A DNA stretch of 64,000 bases from Pseudomonas fulva 12-X (GTDB lineage: Bacteria; Pseudomonadota; Gammaproteobacteria; Pseudomonadales; Pseudomonadaceae): the NCBI RefSeq assembly GCF_000213805.1, contig NC_015556.1, forward strand, positions 2,867,001 to 2,931,000, given 5' to 3'. The notes below the pieces were generated by a model. That model was not told the DNA's origin. It saw only the letters and a program-made list of their open reading frames with translations, and ran no database searches. Positions 7,746 to 16,958 of this stretch are shown one piece after another (the first letter of the stretch is position 1; each line of letters begins with the position of its first letter). Both the position numbers and the translations under genes were made by a program.

Positions 7746-9299
7746 CTACTCCTTGCCCACCCCGTGTTCGCGCAGCTTGTTGGCGATAGTGGTGTGGGAC
7801 ACACCCAGGCGCTTGCCGAGCAGGCGGCTGCTCGGGAACTCGCCGTGCAGGCGTTCGAGTACGGCCTTCTCGAAACGCCCGACGATGGCGTCCAGCCCGC
7901 CTTCCAGCGAGAAGTCGCCCAGCGGCTGCGCCGCGCCGTAGCCCGGCAGACGAATATGCTCGGGCTTGACCACCGCGCCGTCGCACAGCGACACCGCCTG
8001 GAACAGCACGTTCTCCAGCTGCCGCACGTTGCCTGGCCAATGGTAACGGCCGAGTTTCTCCAGCGCGGCGGGCGCCAGGCCCGGTAGCGGGCAGCCGATC
8101 TGTCGGCTGGCACGGTCGAGAAAGTGTTCGGCCAGAGGCTGCAGGCCGTCCAGGCACTCACGCAGCGGCGGGATATGCAGGCTCAGCACATTGAGCCGGT
8201 GATAGAGGTCTTCTCGAAATTCGCCACGGGCGCACAGCTCTGAGAGGTCGACCTGGGTGGCGCAGGTCACCCGCACATCCAGATAGACCTCCTCGTCGCT
8301 GCCGACCCGCCGGAAGCAGCCATCCTGCAGAAAGCGCAACAGCTTGGCCTGCAGGCGCGGGCTCATTTCGCCGACGCCATCGAGAAACAGTGTGCCGCCT
8401 GCGGTCAGCTCCAGCAGGCCGAGCTTGCCTTCGGCGCGGGCGCCCTCGAAGGCGCCGGGGCCGTAGCCAAACAGCTCGGTCTCGGCCATCGACTCCGGCA
8501 AACCGGCGCAATTCAGGGCCATAAATGGTGACTGCCCGCGCGGGCTGGCCAGGTGGCAGGCGCGGGCCAGCAGCTCCTTGCCGGTGCCGGTCTCGCCTTC
8601 GATCAGCAACGGTGCATCCAGCGGCGCCATACGCCTCGCCTCGCGCACCACAGCCGCCATCACCCTGGAGCTCTGGAAGATGCTGTCGAAGCCGCGCAGC
8701 TCCTGCTTGCGCACCTGATAGATACGCTCGCCAACGCGATCGGCGCGATGCAGGGTCAATACCGCCCCGGCCATGGCTTCGCTATCGTCGTGCTCGCTCT
8801 GCAGCGGCGCGATGTCGGCGAGAAACACGTCGCCGCAGACCTTCACCCGCAGCCCGTTGATGCGCGAGCGATTGGCCCGCACCAGCTCCGGCAGATCGAA
8901 ATCCTCGACGTAGCGCGACAGCGCGATGCCCGGCACTTCGTCCACGCGCACGCCGAGCAGCGCTGCCGCGGCCCGGTTGGCGGCGACGATGCTGCCGCCC
9001 ATATCGACGGACAGCACCGGGAATTCCAGGGCGCCGAGCAGAGCATTGAGTTCCAGGTGCCTGCGCTCGCTGGGCATCAACCCCACACGCTTGACGCCGA
9101 ACACACCGGTGATGGCCTCGAACTTCGCGCGCAGGGCCTGGAATTGCAGATTGATCAGGTTGGGGCAATGCAGGTAGATGGCGTTGCCCTGCTCGCCGCC
9201 GACCTCGCCGCGGGCGACGTTGATGCCGTAGTCGACCAGCAGCTCGAGGATGTCGCGCAGGATGCCCACACGGTTCTGGCAATGGATCTTGATACGCAT
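7746..9299 (-). CDS. phhR: TyrR/PhhR family aromatic amino acid regulator
   Basis: A 517-residue regulator with an N-terminal ACT domain (MRIKIHCQNRVGILRDIL), a PAS domain (about 80-150), an AAA+ domain (Walker A GETGTGKE) and a C-terminal TyrR-type helix-turn-helix (RLLGKRLGVSHTTIANKL). The sigma54-contact motif GAFTGA reads GAFEGA and the Walker B site reads LFLDGVGEM rather than LFLDEIGEM. The protein is therefore unlikely to drive sigma54 open-complex formation, as for TyrR. The start at 9299 matches the family start (MRIK); an ATG nine codons upstream is possible. It is divergent from phhA, with a TyrR-like box between them. Expected role: activation of phhAB and other aromatic catabolic genes by phenylalanine or tyrosine. 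Confidence 0.92.
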   Translation of the reverse strand: MRIKIHCQNRVGILRDILELLVDYGINVARGEVGGEQGNAIYLHCPNLINLQFQALRAKFEAITGVFGVKRVGLMPSERRHLELNALLGALEFPVLSVDMGGSIVAANRAAAALLGVRVDEVPGIALSRYVEDFDLPELVRANRSRINGLRVKVCGDVFLADIAPLQSEHDDSEAMAGAVLTLHRADRVGERIYQVRKQELRGFDSIFQSSRVMAAVVREARRMAPLDAPLLIEGETGTGKELLARACHLASPRGQSPFMALNCAGLPESMAETELFGYGPGAFEGARAEGKLGLLELTAGGTLFLDGVGEMSPRLQAKLLRFLQDGCFRRVGSDEEVYLDVRVTCATQVDLSELCARGEFREDLYHRLNVLSLHIPPLRECLDGLQPLAEHFLDRASRQIGCPLPGLAPAALEKLGRYHWPGNVRQLENVLFQAVSLCDGAVVKPEHIRLPGYGAAQPLGDFSLEGGLDAIVGRFEKAVLERLHGEFPSSRLLGKRLGVSHTTIANKLREHGVGKE

Positions 9300-9382
9300 G
9301 ACGGCCGCTCTTGTTATTTTCGTCAAGGTTTCTTGCCAGTTTAGAGGAAGCGACCGAGCCAGGCACAGGCTTTCGCATGCGA

Positions 9383-9400
9383 CGTAATGCTTTCTTTACG
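9383..9400. promoter_or_regulatory. candidate PhhR/TyrR box
   Basis: CGTAAT-N6-TTTACG contains the inverted repeat CGTAA-N8-TTACG and closely fits the TyrR/PhhR consensus TGTAAA-N6-TTTACA. It lies between divergent phhR and phhA, 113 bp before the phhA start. Binding by PhhR is inferred from the motif and location. Confidence 0.65.
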
Positions 9401-9513
9401 AAAACCGCCATCCGCCCTCACTCGTCGGTCGCGCGCAGCCGCGCAAGGCACGCGTGCATGGGGCATGCTCAGGCCAGCCACGATCAGAACGGATGTGCAG
9501 GGAGATCGCCAAG

Positions 9514-10299
9514 ATGAAAGCCAGCCAGTACGTTGCCAGGCAGCCTGACGCGAACGGCTTCATTGACTACAGCGAGGTCGAGCATCGCACCTGGCAGACG
9601 CTCATCGAGCGCCAACTCAAGGTGATCGAGCCTCGCGCCTGCCAGGAGTACCTTGACGGCATCGACAAGCTCGACCTGCCCCGTGACCGGATTCCCCAAC
9701 TGCCGGACATCAACCGCGTGCTGCAGGCCGCCACCGGCTGGCAGGTCGCCCAGGTGCCCGCGCTGATTCCCTTTCAGCGCTTCTTCGAGCTGCTCGCCAA
9801 CAAGCAGTTTCCGGTGGCCACCTTTATCCGCACGGTGGAGGATCTGGACTACTTGCAGGAGCCGGACATCTTTCACGAGATCTTCGGCCACTGCCCGCTG
9901 CTGACCAACCCCTGGTTCGCCGAATTCACCCATACGTATGGCCGCCTGGGGCTGGCCGCCACCCCACAGGAGCGGGTGTTCCTGGCGCGTCTGTACTGGA
10001 TGACCATCGAGTTCGGCCTGGTCGATACCCCCGCCGGCCGGCGCGTCTACGGCGGCGGCATTCTCTCCTCGCCCAGGGAGGCGGTGTATTGTCTTTCCGG
10101 CGAGCCCGAGCATCAGAAGTTCGATCCAGTCGAAGCCATGCGCACGCCCTACCGCATCGACATCCTGCAGCCGCTGTACTTCGTGCTGCCGAACCTGCAA
10201 CGGCTGTTCGCCCTGGCGCAACAGGACATCATGAGCCTGGTGCACGAGGCCATGGCGCTGGGCCTGCACGCACCGAAATTTCCGCCCAAGGCGGCCTGA
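9514..10299 (+). CDS. phhA: phenylalanine 4-monooxygenase
   Basis: A 261-residue monomeric bacterial aromatic amino acid hydroxylase. It converts L-phenylalanine to L-tyrosine using O2 and tetrahydropterin. The non-haem iron ligands are His121 and His126 in HEIFGH and Glu166 in TIEFG. Length matches Pseudomonas PhhA (about 262). The ATG at 9514 is preceded by GGAGA; longer in-frame starts are not family-like. phhB follows after 104 bp, and phhR is divergent upstream with a candidate operator. The usual third gene, phhC aminotransferase, is not present after phhB. Confidence 0.95.
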   Translation: MKASQYVARQPDANGFIDYSEVEHRTWQTLIERQLKVIEPRACQEYLDGIDKLDLPRDRIPQLPDINRVLQAATGWQVAQVPALIPFQRFFELLANKQFPVATFIRTVEDLDYLQEPDIFHEIFGHCPLLTNPWFAEFTHTYGRLGLAATPQERVFLARLYWMTIEFGLVDTPAGRRVYGGGILSSPREAVYCLSGEPEHQKFDPVEAMRTPYRIDILQPLYFVLPNLQRLFALAQQDIMSLVHEAMALGLHAPKFPPKAA

Positions 10300-10403
10300 T
10301 AACCTGCTCACGATCTGCTGTGCGTCGGCACGTCTGCGCCAGCCAAGCCCGGGCGAGGCGCCGCCAGATGCTCATCTACCACCTGTGAACTCGAGGAAAC
10401 CCC

Positions 10404-10760
10404 ATGACCGCACTGTCGAAAGCCACTTGTGAAGCCTGCAGCGCCGATGCGCCCAAAGTCAGCGAGGCCGAACTGGCACAGCTGATCAAGGAAATCCCGG
10501 ACTGGAACATCGAGGTTCGCGACGGCGTGATGCAGCTCGAACGCGCCTATTCTTTTCGCACCTTCAAGCATGCGCTGGCCTTCACCAATGCGGTGGGCGA
10601 AATCGCCGAGAGCGAGAACCACCACCCGTCGCTACTCACCGAATGGGGCAAGGTCACCGTTACTTGGTGGAGCCATTCGATCAAGGGCCTGCACCGCAAC
10701 GATTTCATCATGGCGGCGCGCACCGATGAGCTGGCGAAGGTGGCCGAAGGGCGCAAGTAA
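10404..10760 (+). CDS. phhB: pterin-4-alpha-carbinolamine dehydratase
   Basis: A 118-residue PCD/DCoH family enzyme. It dehydrates the 4a-hydroxy-tetrahydropterin released by PhhA so that the cofactor can be recycled. The family active-site block is intact: [20 protein letters not shown] followed by SIKGLHRND. It is the second gene of the phh operon. An MFS transporter gene rather than phhC follows on the same strand after an AT-rich gap. Confidence 0.95.
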   Translation: MTALSKATCEACSADAPKVSEAELAQLIKEIPDWNIEVRDGVMQLERAYSFRTFKHALAFTNAVGEIAESENHHPSLLTEWGKVTVTWWSHSIKGLHRNDFIMAARTDELAKVAEGRK

Positions 10761-10898
10761 AATGCCCCGATAGCGGGAAAAACTCGCTCTTTGCGCACCG
10801 CGCTGGTGCCTTTCACTGCCCGCAAAAATGGCCATACCGTTCGTCGTAAAAATTAATATATAAAAATCAAATAGATATAAACCTCCATCAAGGGTCCG

Positions 10899-10913
10899 TG
10901 GCGCGCTTCCTGC
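10899..10913 (+). promoter_or_regulatory. possible sigma54 -24/-12 promoter
   Basis: TGGCGC-N5-CTGC has the invariant GG and GC dinucleotides exactly 10 bp apart and differs from the consensus TGGCAC-N5-TTGC at two positions. It would start transcription about 26 bp before the MFS gene. An AT-rich tract (10850-10882) lies just upstream. Prediction from motif only. Confidence 0.35.
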
Positions 10914-10950
10914 TTGCCATTACCGGCATAGTTCCCTAGGGTTGTTCGCC

Positions 10951-12240
10951 ATGTGGTCCTTGATTGCCCCTATCAGCTCGTTGCTGGGTGGGGTCGCGTT
11001 ACTCCTTCTCGGCAACGGACTGCTCAATACTCTACTGACTCTGCGTGGCGTCGCCGAAGGCTACTCCACCGGGATGCTCGGCCTGATCATGTCCGGGTAT
11101 TTCGTCGGTTTCCTGCTCGGCACCTGGCTGGCGATTCCGCTGGTGCGTCGCGTTGGGCATATCCGTGCCTTCTCGTTCTGCGCCGCCCTGGCCGCCATCA
11201 CCGCCCTGCTCCACGTGCTGCTCGTCGACCCCTGGGTCTGGCTCAGCTTGCGGGTGCTCTATGGCCTGGCGTTGGTCAGCCTGTACATGGTCATCGAGAG
11301 CTGGCTCAACGCCCAGGTTCCCAACGACAAGCGCGGGCAGATGTTCGCCGTGTACATGGCGGTCAACCTCGGCGCCCTGGCGGCCGCCCAGCAACTGCTG
11401 AACCTGGCCGATCCGGCTGACTTCCTGCTGTTCGCCCTGGCGGCGATGCTGATCAGCGCGGCCCTGATGCCCATCACCCTGACCCGCCAGGCGCAGCCCA
11501 ACGTGCCCGACACCCTGCACACCAACCTGCGCGCCATCGTCGGCATAGCGCCGCTGTCGATCGCCGCGGCCGGCCTTTCCGGCCTGGCACTGGGTGCGTT
11601 CTGGGGGATGGCGCCGGTGTATGCCAGCCTCAACGGCTTCGACGCGGCCGGCGTCGGCCTGATGATGAGCGCGACCATTCTCGGTGGCGCGCTGCTGCAA
11701 TGGCCGATCGGGCGTTTTTCCGATACCCACGACCGGCGCTGGGCGCTGTTCTGGGTGGTCAGCGCAGCGGTCATCGTCGCGTTGGTGATGAGCTTGCTGC
11801 CCGCTGGCCGCCCGCTGCTGGGATTGATGTTCCTGTTCGGCGGGCTGTCGTTCGCCATCTACCCCATCGCCGTGGCGCAGTTGATCGACCAGCTGCACAG
11901 CGACGAGATCCTGTCCGGCTCCAGCAGCCTGCTGATGGTCAACGGCATCGGCTCGGTATGCGGCCCGCTGCTCGCCGGCTTGCTCATGCAATACAGCGGC
12001 GCGGCGGCATTGCCGCTGTACTTCGCCGCCACCCTGGGCTTGCTGGCGGCCTACACCTTCTATCGCCTGCGCCATGTCAGCGACCTGGTCGCCGGTGAAC
12101 AGGCGCACTTCGTGCCGATGCTGCGCACCAGCCACACCGTGCTGGAGCTGATGCCCGATGCCCCGCCGTCTGCGGATGACGTCGATTCGGACAACGATCA
12201 CACCGGTGACGAGCGGGAGCCCGTCACCACTTCGTCGTAG
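10951..12240 (+). CDS. MFS transporter
   Basis: A 429-residue major facilitator with about 12 hydrophobic segments. It resembles the YcaD-like group (GYFVGFLLGTWLAIPLVRRV, with the loop motif GRFSDTHDRRW between the halves). The C-terminal tail is acidic and cytoplasmic (DDVDSDNDHTGDERE). The ATG at 10951 was chosen because a TTG nine bases earlier leaves no room for a ribosome binding site. A paralogue lies at 20409-21755. It sits 88 bp upstream of the glucosylglycerol-phosphate synthase gene, so it may be coexpressed. Substrate is unknown; osmolyte traffic is only a contextual guess. Confidence 0.85.
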   Translation: MWSLIAPISSLLGGVALLLLGNGLLNTLLTLRGVAEGYSTGMLGLIMSGYFVGFLLGTWLAIPLVRRVGHIRAFSFCAALAAITALLHVLLVDPWVWLSLRVLYGLALVSLYMVIESWLNAQVPNDKRGQMFAVYMAVNLGALAAAQQLLNLADPADFLLFALAAMLISAALMPITLTRQAQPNVPDTLHTNLRAIVGIAPLSIAAAGLSGLALGAFWGMAPVYASLNGFDAAGVGLMMSATILGGALLQWPIGRFSDTHDRRWALFWVVSAAVIVALVMSLLPAGRPLLGLMFLFGGLSFAIYPIAVAQLIDQLHSDEILSGSSSLLMVNGIGSVCGPLLAGLLMQYSGAAALPLYFAATLGLLAAYTFYRLRHVSDLVAGEQAHFVPMLRTSHTVLELMPDAPPSADDVDSDNDHTGDEREPVTTSS

Positions 12241-12328
12241 GCACACGCACGCCTACATAACAGAGGCGCCACCAAGGTGCCCGTTTTGCTCGCCGGTCGA
12301 TGCCGGCGTTTTGACAGGGAGACAGCCC

Positions 12329-14590
12329 ATGCTACTTGCTACCGATCTCGATGGAACCTTTCTAGCCGGTGATCCCGAGGATCGCCTGAGCCTCTACCAG
12401 ACCATCGCCGCCCACCCGGAAATCCAGCTGGCCTACGTCACCGGGCGCAGCCTCGAAGCGGTCCTGCCGCTGCTCGCCGACCCCACCCTGCCGCAACCGG
12501 ACTTCATCATCGCCGATGTCGGCGCCACCTTCGTGCATGGCGACAGCCTGCAGCCCATTCAACAGCTGCAAAGCCAGGTCGATGCCCGCTGGCCGGGTGA
12601 GAGCCAGGTGGCACAAGCCCTGGAAAGTTTCGGCCTGGAACGCCAGGACGTGCCCCAGGCGCGCCGCTGCTCGTACTTCTGCACGCCCGAACAGGCCGCC
12701 GACCCGGCCCTGGCCCAGGCTGCAGAAAGGCTAGGTTGCGATCTGCTGTATTCCGCGGATCGCTACCTCGACTTTCTGCCCAAGGGCGTCAACAAGGGCA
12801 CCAGCCTCAAGGCGCTGGTCGAATGGTTGGGGCTCGATGACGGCGAGGTGCTGGCCTGCGGCGACACCCTGAATGACCTGAACATGCTCGACGGCACCTA
12901 CAAGGGCATTTGCGTGGGCGAATCCGAGCCCAACCTGATCAAGGCCACCGAGCATCAGTCGTGGATCCTGCATGCGGACCGCCCTGGCTGCGGCGGAATT
13001 CTGCAGGCCTTCGTGCATTTCGGCTTTCTTGGCGAGCACGGCATCGCCGCCGAAAAACGCACCGCCACCAAGCCGGGTCGCGCCGAGCTGGTGATGGTCT
13101 ATCACCGCCTGCCCTACGAGGAACATCGCGGCGCGGACGGCAAGGTGCAGCGCCGCCGCCCGACCTCGCCCAACGGCATCATCCCCACCCTGATGAGTTT
13201 CTTCGGCGACTCGCGCCCGGGTTCTTGGGTCGCCTGGGCCGTCGACGAAGGCGGCGACGAGCCGTTCGAAACCCACACCACTGTGGATGCCGAGCGCTAC
13301 CCGAAACTCACCGCTGCCCGGGTGGCGCTGAGCAAGCGGGAAGTCGACATCTTCTACAAGCGCTTCTCCAAGGAAGCCTTCTGGCCGACGCTGCACACCT
13401 TCTGGGAGCGCGCGCGCTTTGACGAAGACGACTGGCAGGTGTTTCTCAAGGTCAACCGCGCCTTCGCCGAGCGTACCGCCAAGGAAGCCGCCGAAGGTGC
13501 CGTGGTGTGGCTGCACGACTACAACCTATGGATGGTGCCGGGCTACCTGCGCGAGCTGCGCCCGGACCTACGAATCGCCTTCTTCCACCACACCTACTTC
13601 CCGTCGGCCGACGTGTTCAACGTCTTGCCGTGGCGCCGGCAGATCATCGGCAGCCTGCTGCAGTGCGACTACATCGGCTTTCATATCCCGCGCCAGGTGG
13701 AGAACTTCGTCGACGTGGCCCGCGGCGTCACGCCGCTCAAGACCGTCAGCCGGCAGAGCTGCGCACCGCGCTTCGTCACCTACGGCTGCGCCGTTGGCTT
13801 GGAGCGCATGACCACCGCGGTGGACACCGGCAGCCGGGTGGTCAAGCTCGGCGCACACCCGGTCGGCCTGGATATCGACCGTGTACGCAACGCCCTGGCC
13901 CAGGACAAGACCCGCGAGCAGATGGCCAACCTGCGCGAGGAGCTGAGCGGCATCAAGCTGATCCTGTCGGTCGAGCGCCTGGATTACACCAAGGGCATCC
14001 TGGAGAAACTGCAGGCCTACGAGCGCCTGCTGGCCGACAACCCGGAGCTGCACAAGAAGGTCACCCTGGTCAGCATCTGCGTGCCGGCGGCCCGCGAAAT
14101 GACCGTCTACGACGAGCTGCAATCGCAGATCGAACAGGCGGTCGGGCGCATCAACGGTCGTTTCGCACGGGTCGGCTGGACGCCCGTGCAGTTCTTCTTC
14201 CGCAGTTTCCCGTTCGACGAGGTGGTGGCCTGGTACGCCATGGCCGACGTGATGTGGATCACCCCGCTGCGCGACGGCCTCAACCTGGTGGCCAAGGAAT
14301 TCGTCGCCACCCAGGGGCTGACCGACGGCCAGGGCGTGCTGGCGCTATCGGAATTCGCCGGTGCCGCCGCCGAACTCAAGGGCGCCCTGCTGACCAACCC
14401 TCACGACACCGCCGACCTGGCGCAAACCTGTTACCTGGCGCTGAACATGCCCAAGGCCGAAGCCCGGGCTCGGCTGCGCGAGCTGTTCGATATCGTCAGC
14501 TACAACGACATCCGCCGCTGGGGTGACGAGTTCCTGGCCGGCGTCGCCGAGCCGGAGAATGAGACGGTGCTGCAGCTGGCAGCGGGCTGA
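12329..14590 (+). CDS. ggpPS: bifunctional glucosylglycerol-phosphate phosphatase/synthase
   Basis: A 753-residue fusion. Residues 1 to about 250 form a HAD phosphatase (motif I LATDLDGTFLAG, then YVTGRS and CGDTLNDLNML). Residues from about 255 onward form a GT20 glycosyltransferase related to trehalose-6-phosphate synthase (WLHDYNLWMVPGYLREL, ERLDYTKGILEKLQ, TPLRDGLNLVAKEF). This order is that of the GgpPS enzymes that make the compatible solute glucosylglycerol from ADP-glucose and glycerol-3-phosphate. The ATG at 12329 follows an AGGGAG site, and the earlier in-frame reading overlaps the MFS gene. Trehalose synthesis is the alternative, but the phosphatase-first fusion favours glucosylglycerol. 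Likely induced by salt stress. Confidence 0.82.
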   Translation: MLLATDLDGTFLAGDPEDRLSLYQTIAAHPEIQLAYVTGRSLEAVLPLLADPTLPQPDFIIADVGATFVHGDSLQPIQQLQSQVDARWPGESQVAQALESFGLERQDVPQARRCSYFCTPEQAADPALAQAAERLGCDLLYSADRYLDFLPKGVNKGTSLKALVEWLGLDDGEVLACGDTLNDLNMLDGTYKGICVGESEPNLIKATEHQSWILHADRPGCGGILQAFVHFGFLGEHGIAAEKRTATKPGRAELVMVYHRLPYEEHRGADGKVQRRRPTSPNGIIPTLMSFFGDSRPGSWVAWAVDEGGDEPFETHTTVDAERYPKLTAARVALSKREVDIFYKRFSKEAFWPTLHTFWERARFDEDDWQVFLKVNRAFAERTAKEAAEGAVVWLHDYNLWMVPGYLRELRPDLRIAFFHHTYFPSADVFNVLPWRRQIIGSLLQCDYIGFHIPRQVENFVDVARGVTPLKTVSRQSCAPRFVTYGCAVGLERMTTAVDTGSRVVKLGAHPVGLDIDRVRNALAQDKTREQMANLREELSGIKLILSVERLDYTKGILEKLQAYERLLADNPELHKKVTLVSICVPAAREMTVYDELQSQIEQAVGRINGRFARVGWTPVQFFFRSFPFDEVVAWYAMADVMWITPLRDGLNLVAKEFVATQGLTDGQGVLALSEFAGAAAELKGALLTNPHDTADLAQTCYLALNMPKAEARARLRELFDIVSYNDIRRWGDEFLAGVAEPENETVLQLAAG

Positions 14591-14607
14591 GCCAAGGCAA
14601 TATATCT

Positions 14608-14659
14608 GTGGGAGCGGGCCATGCCCGCGAAGCTTTTCGGGCGCATGGCGCCCTCCCAC
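14608..14659 (+). repeat. REP-type palindromic repeat
   Basis: GTGGGAG (14608-14614) pairs with CTCCCAC (14653-14659) around GCGGGCCATGCCCGC. This is a Pseudomonas REP sequence lying just after ggpPS, where it may stabilise or end the transcript. A related copy in the opposite orientation lies at 15591-15614 on the far side of cobF. Confidence 0.75.
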
Positions 14660-14760
14660 AAATGCGGGTCTAATTCAAAATCGCGAAGCGCTGCTCTGCG
14701 AGGCAGCCAACAACCAGCACCTGATATGCTGCGCGCCATCGCAAGTACGAGACGCCCTGC

Positions 14761-15525
14761 ATGAACGACATTCTGATCATCGGTATCGGCGCCGGTGACC
14801 CCGACTACCTCACCACCCAGGCGATCAAGGCTCTCAACCGCGCCGACGTGTTCTTCATCCTCGACAAGGGCGAGGCCAAGGACAAGCTGATCGCCCTGCG
14901 CCGCCTGATCCTCGACCGCTATATCGCGCCGGAGCGCCAATACCGCGTGCTGGAGGCGACCAACCCGGAGCGCGAGCGCAACGTTGCGGACTACGATGCC
15001 AGCATCGACAACCTCAACCGCGACAAGCAAGCCGTATTCGAGCAACTGCTCGGTCAACTGAACGAAGGCGAAACCGGCGCTTTCCTGGTCTGGGGCGACC
15101 CGTCGCTGTACGACAGCACCATCCGCATTCTCGACGGCGTAATCGCCGCTGGCATGCCGCTCAACTACGAAGTGATCCCCGGCATCACCAGCGTGCAGGC
15201 CCTCACCGCCCGCCACCGCATTCCCCTGAACCAGATCGGTCGCGCCGTGCAGATCACCACCGGCCGTCGCCTTCGCGAAGGCTGGCCAGCGGGCGTGGAC
15301 AGCGTGGTGGTGATGCTCGATGCCCAGGACAGCTATCGCCACGTGATCGACGAAGACCTACACATCTACTGGGGCGCCTACGTGGGCACGGCGGACGAGA
15401 TCCTGATCTCAGGCAAGCTGGCCGAGGTGGCCGAGGAGATCGCCACGACCCGCGCTGTAGCACGCGAAGCCAACGGCTGGATCATGGACAGTTATCTGCT
15501 GCGCCGCGGCGGGCGCGAGGCCTGA
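14761..15525 (+). CDS. cobF: precorrin-6A synthase (deacetylating)
   Basis: A 254-residue SAM-dependent uroporphyrinogen-methylase-fold enzyme. The N-terminal GIGAGDPDYLTTQAIKALN and the GDPSLYDSTIRIL segment are the CobF signature. It methylates C1 of precorrin-5 and releases acetate in aerobic cobalamin synthesis. No other cob gene is in the window, so it is an isolated pathway gene, bracketed by inverted REP copies. Family assignment is strong. Confidence 0.92.
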   Translation: MNDILIIGIGAGDPDYLTTQAIKALNRADVFFILDKGEAKDKLIALRRLILDRYIAPERQYRVLEATNPERERNVADYDASIDNLNRDKQAVFEQLLGQLNEGETGAFLVWGDPSLYDSTIRILDGVIAAGMPLNYEVIPGITSVQALTARHRIPLNQIGRAVQITTGRRLREGWPAGVDSVVVMLDAQDSYRHVIDEDLHIYWGAYVGTADEILISGKLAEVAEEIATTRAVAREANGWIMDSYLLRRGGREA

Positions 15526-15590
15526 GCCCAAGCCGACCGCGCTAGGCTGTCATCGCCTATGCGCTCGGCTGCGGCCACGCCCGTGACCTT

Positions 15591-15614
15591 TCGCGGGCAT
15601 GGCCCGTTCCCACA
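15591..15614 (-). repeat. REP-type repeat, single copy
   Basis: Read on the minus strand this is TGTGGGAACGGGCCATGCCC followed by GCGA. It is nearly identical to the left arm of the repeat at 14608-14659 but in the opposite direction. The two copies flank cobF. Confidence 0.65.
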
Positions 15615-15651
15615 GGCAATACACCATTACCACTTGCATTCGCGTAACGGG

Positions 15652-15729
15652 CGTAGGGTGGATAACGCTTCACCCATCCACCGCTCTGCAATCGCAATGG
15701 TGGACAAAAAGAGCGTTGTCCACCCTACG
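15652..15729. repeat. 78 bp palindromic intergenic element
   Basis: CGTAGGGTGGATAACGC (15652-15668) pairs with GCGTTGTCCACCCTACG (15713-15729), matching at 16 of 17 positions. A second smaller repeat (ATCCACC and GGTGGA) lies inside. It sits between convergent cobF and prmB and carries no open frame. This is a non-coding inverted-repeat element of MITE or REP type; origin unknown. Confidence 0.75.
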
Positions 15730-15805
15730 GGAACGACCGGCTGCTTGCGCGATATGGCAGCCTGCCAAGGTGCCATGATTGGCGCTGATAGATAGGAAAT
15801 TCGCC

Positions 15806-16732
15806 TCAGAGGCGCTCGCGAAACAGCGCCTGGTGCTCGCGGCACTGCTCAGCCGAGAGCATGAACACGCCATGCCCGCCGCGGGCGAAATCCAGCCAGG
15901 CGAAATCCACTTCCGGATACAGCGCTTCGACGTGCACCTGGCTGTTGCCCACCTCGACGATCAGCAGGCCTTTCTCGGTCAGATGATCGGCAGCCTCGGC
16001 GAGCATCCGCCGCACCAGATCCAGCCCATCATCGCCGCAGGCCAGGCCCATTTCCGGCTCGTGCTGGTACTCGGCCGGCATGTCGGCGAAATCCTCGGCA
16101 TCCACATAAGGCGGGTTGGAGACGATCAGGTCGAAGCGCTGTCCCGGCAGGCCGGCAAAGCCGTCGCCCTGTACGGTGTAGACGCGTTCCTCAAGCCCAT
16201 GGCGCTCGATATTGCGATTGGCCACTTCCAGCGCCTCGAAGGACAGATCACCCAGCACCACCTCGGCGTCGAGAAATTCGTAGGCGCAGGCAATACCGAT
16301 GCAGCCGGAGCCGGTGCACAGGTCGAGAATCCGCGCGGGTTCGCCGGCCAGCCAGGGGCTGAAGCGCTGCTCGATCAGCTCGCCAATCGGTGAGCGCGGC
16401 ACCAGCACACGCTCATCGACGATGAACGGCAAACCGCAGAACCAGGCTTCGCCCAATAGGTAGGCGGTCGGTACGCGCTCCTCGATACGGCGCTTGAGCA
16501 GGCTCTGCAGATGCAGATGCTCGTCGTCCTCGAGGCGGCAATCCAGGTAGCCGTCGGCGATTTCCCAAGGCAGGTGCAGCGCGCCAAGCACCAACTGCCG
16601 GGCTTCGTCCCAAGCATTGTCGGTGCCGTGCCCGAAGAACAGCTCTTCGGCCTGAAAACGGCTCACCGCCCAACGAATGTAGTCACGCAGCGTGCGCAGG
16701 CGGGTGTTCAGGGCTGGGCGGGCATCGGTCAC
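15806..16732 (-). CDS. prmB: 50S ribosomal protein L3 glutamine N5-methyltransferase
   Basis: A 308-residue class I SAM methyltransferase of the PrmB/HemK family. It methylates the glutamine of ribosomal protein L3. Motifs seen are the SAM loop [16 protein letters not shown] and the catalytic [12 protein letters not shown]. The GTG at 16732 (reading VTDARPAL) was chosen because GGAG lies seven bases upstream and the resulting length fits PrmB; longer reading frames reach into the divergent gene. Convergent to cobF across a palindromic element. Confidence 0.92.
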   Translation of the reverse strand: MTDARPALNTRLRTLRDYIRWAVSRFQAEELFFGHGTDNAWDEARQLVLGALHLPWEIADGYLDCRLEDDEHLHLQSLLKRRIEERVPTAYLLGEAWFCGLPFIVDERVLVPRSPIGELIEQRFSPWLAGEPARILDLCTGSGCIGIACAYEFLDAEVVLGDLSFEALEVANRNIERHGLEERVYTVQGDGFAGLPGQRFDLIVSNPPYVDAEDFADMPAEYQHEPEMGLACGDDGLDLVRRMLAEAADHLTEKGLLIVEVGNSQVHVEALYPEVDFAWLDFARGGHGVFMLSAEQCREHQALFRERL

Positions 16733-16958
16733 AGAATGGCTCCGGGCAAAAGGCGTTAGTTTAGCAGGCCGGCCCAGGCATTCCAGCGCCCGGCAGAGGA
16801 TTGCCCGCCCTCCGCGCGCATCCGCATACCAGCAAGCTGAAACGATTTTGCTGGCACCGCTGCGCTCGCAGGCAGCAATACAACCAACAGAGAGGTTCAC
16901 AGCGGCGTCATAGAGGCGGACAATATGCACCGTTAACCGCGCCAGCAAGGAGTCGTAC

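Noticed and set aside
9356-9376. Possible sigma54 promoter before phhA (GGCAC and CGC)
   Set aside because: The GG and GC dinucleotides are 11 rather than 10 bp apart, and PhhR lacks the sigma54-contact motif.
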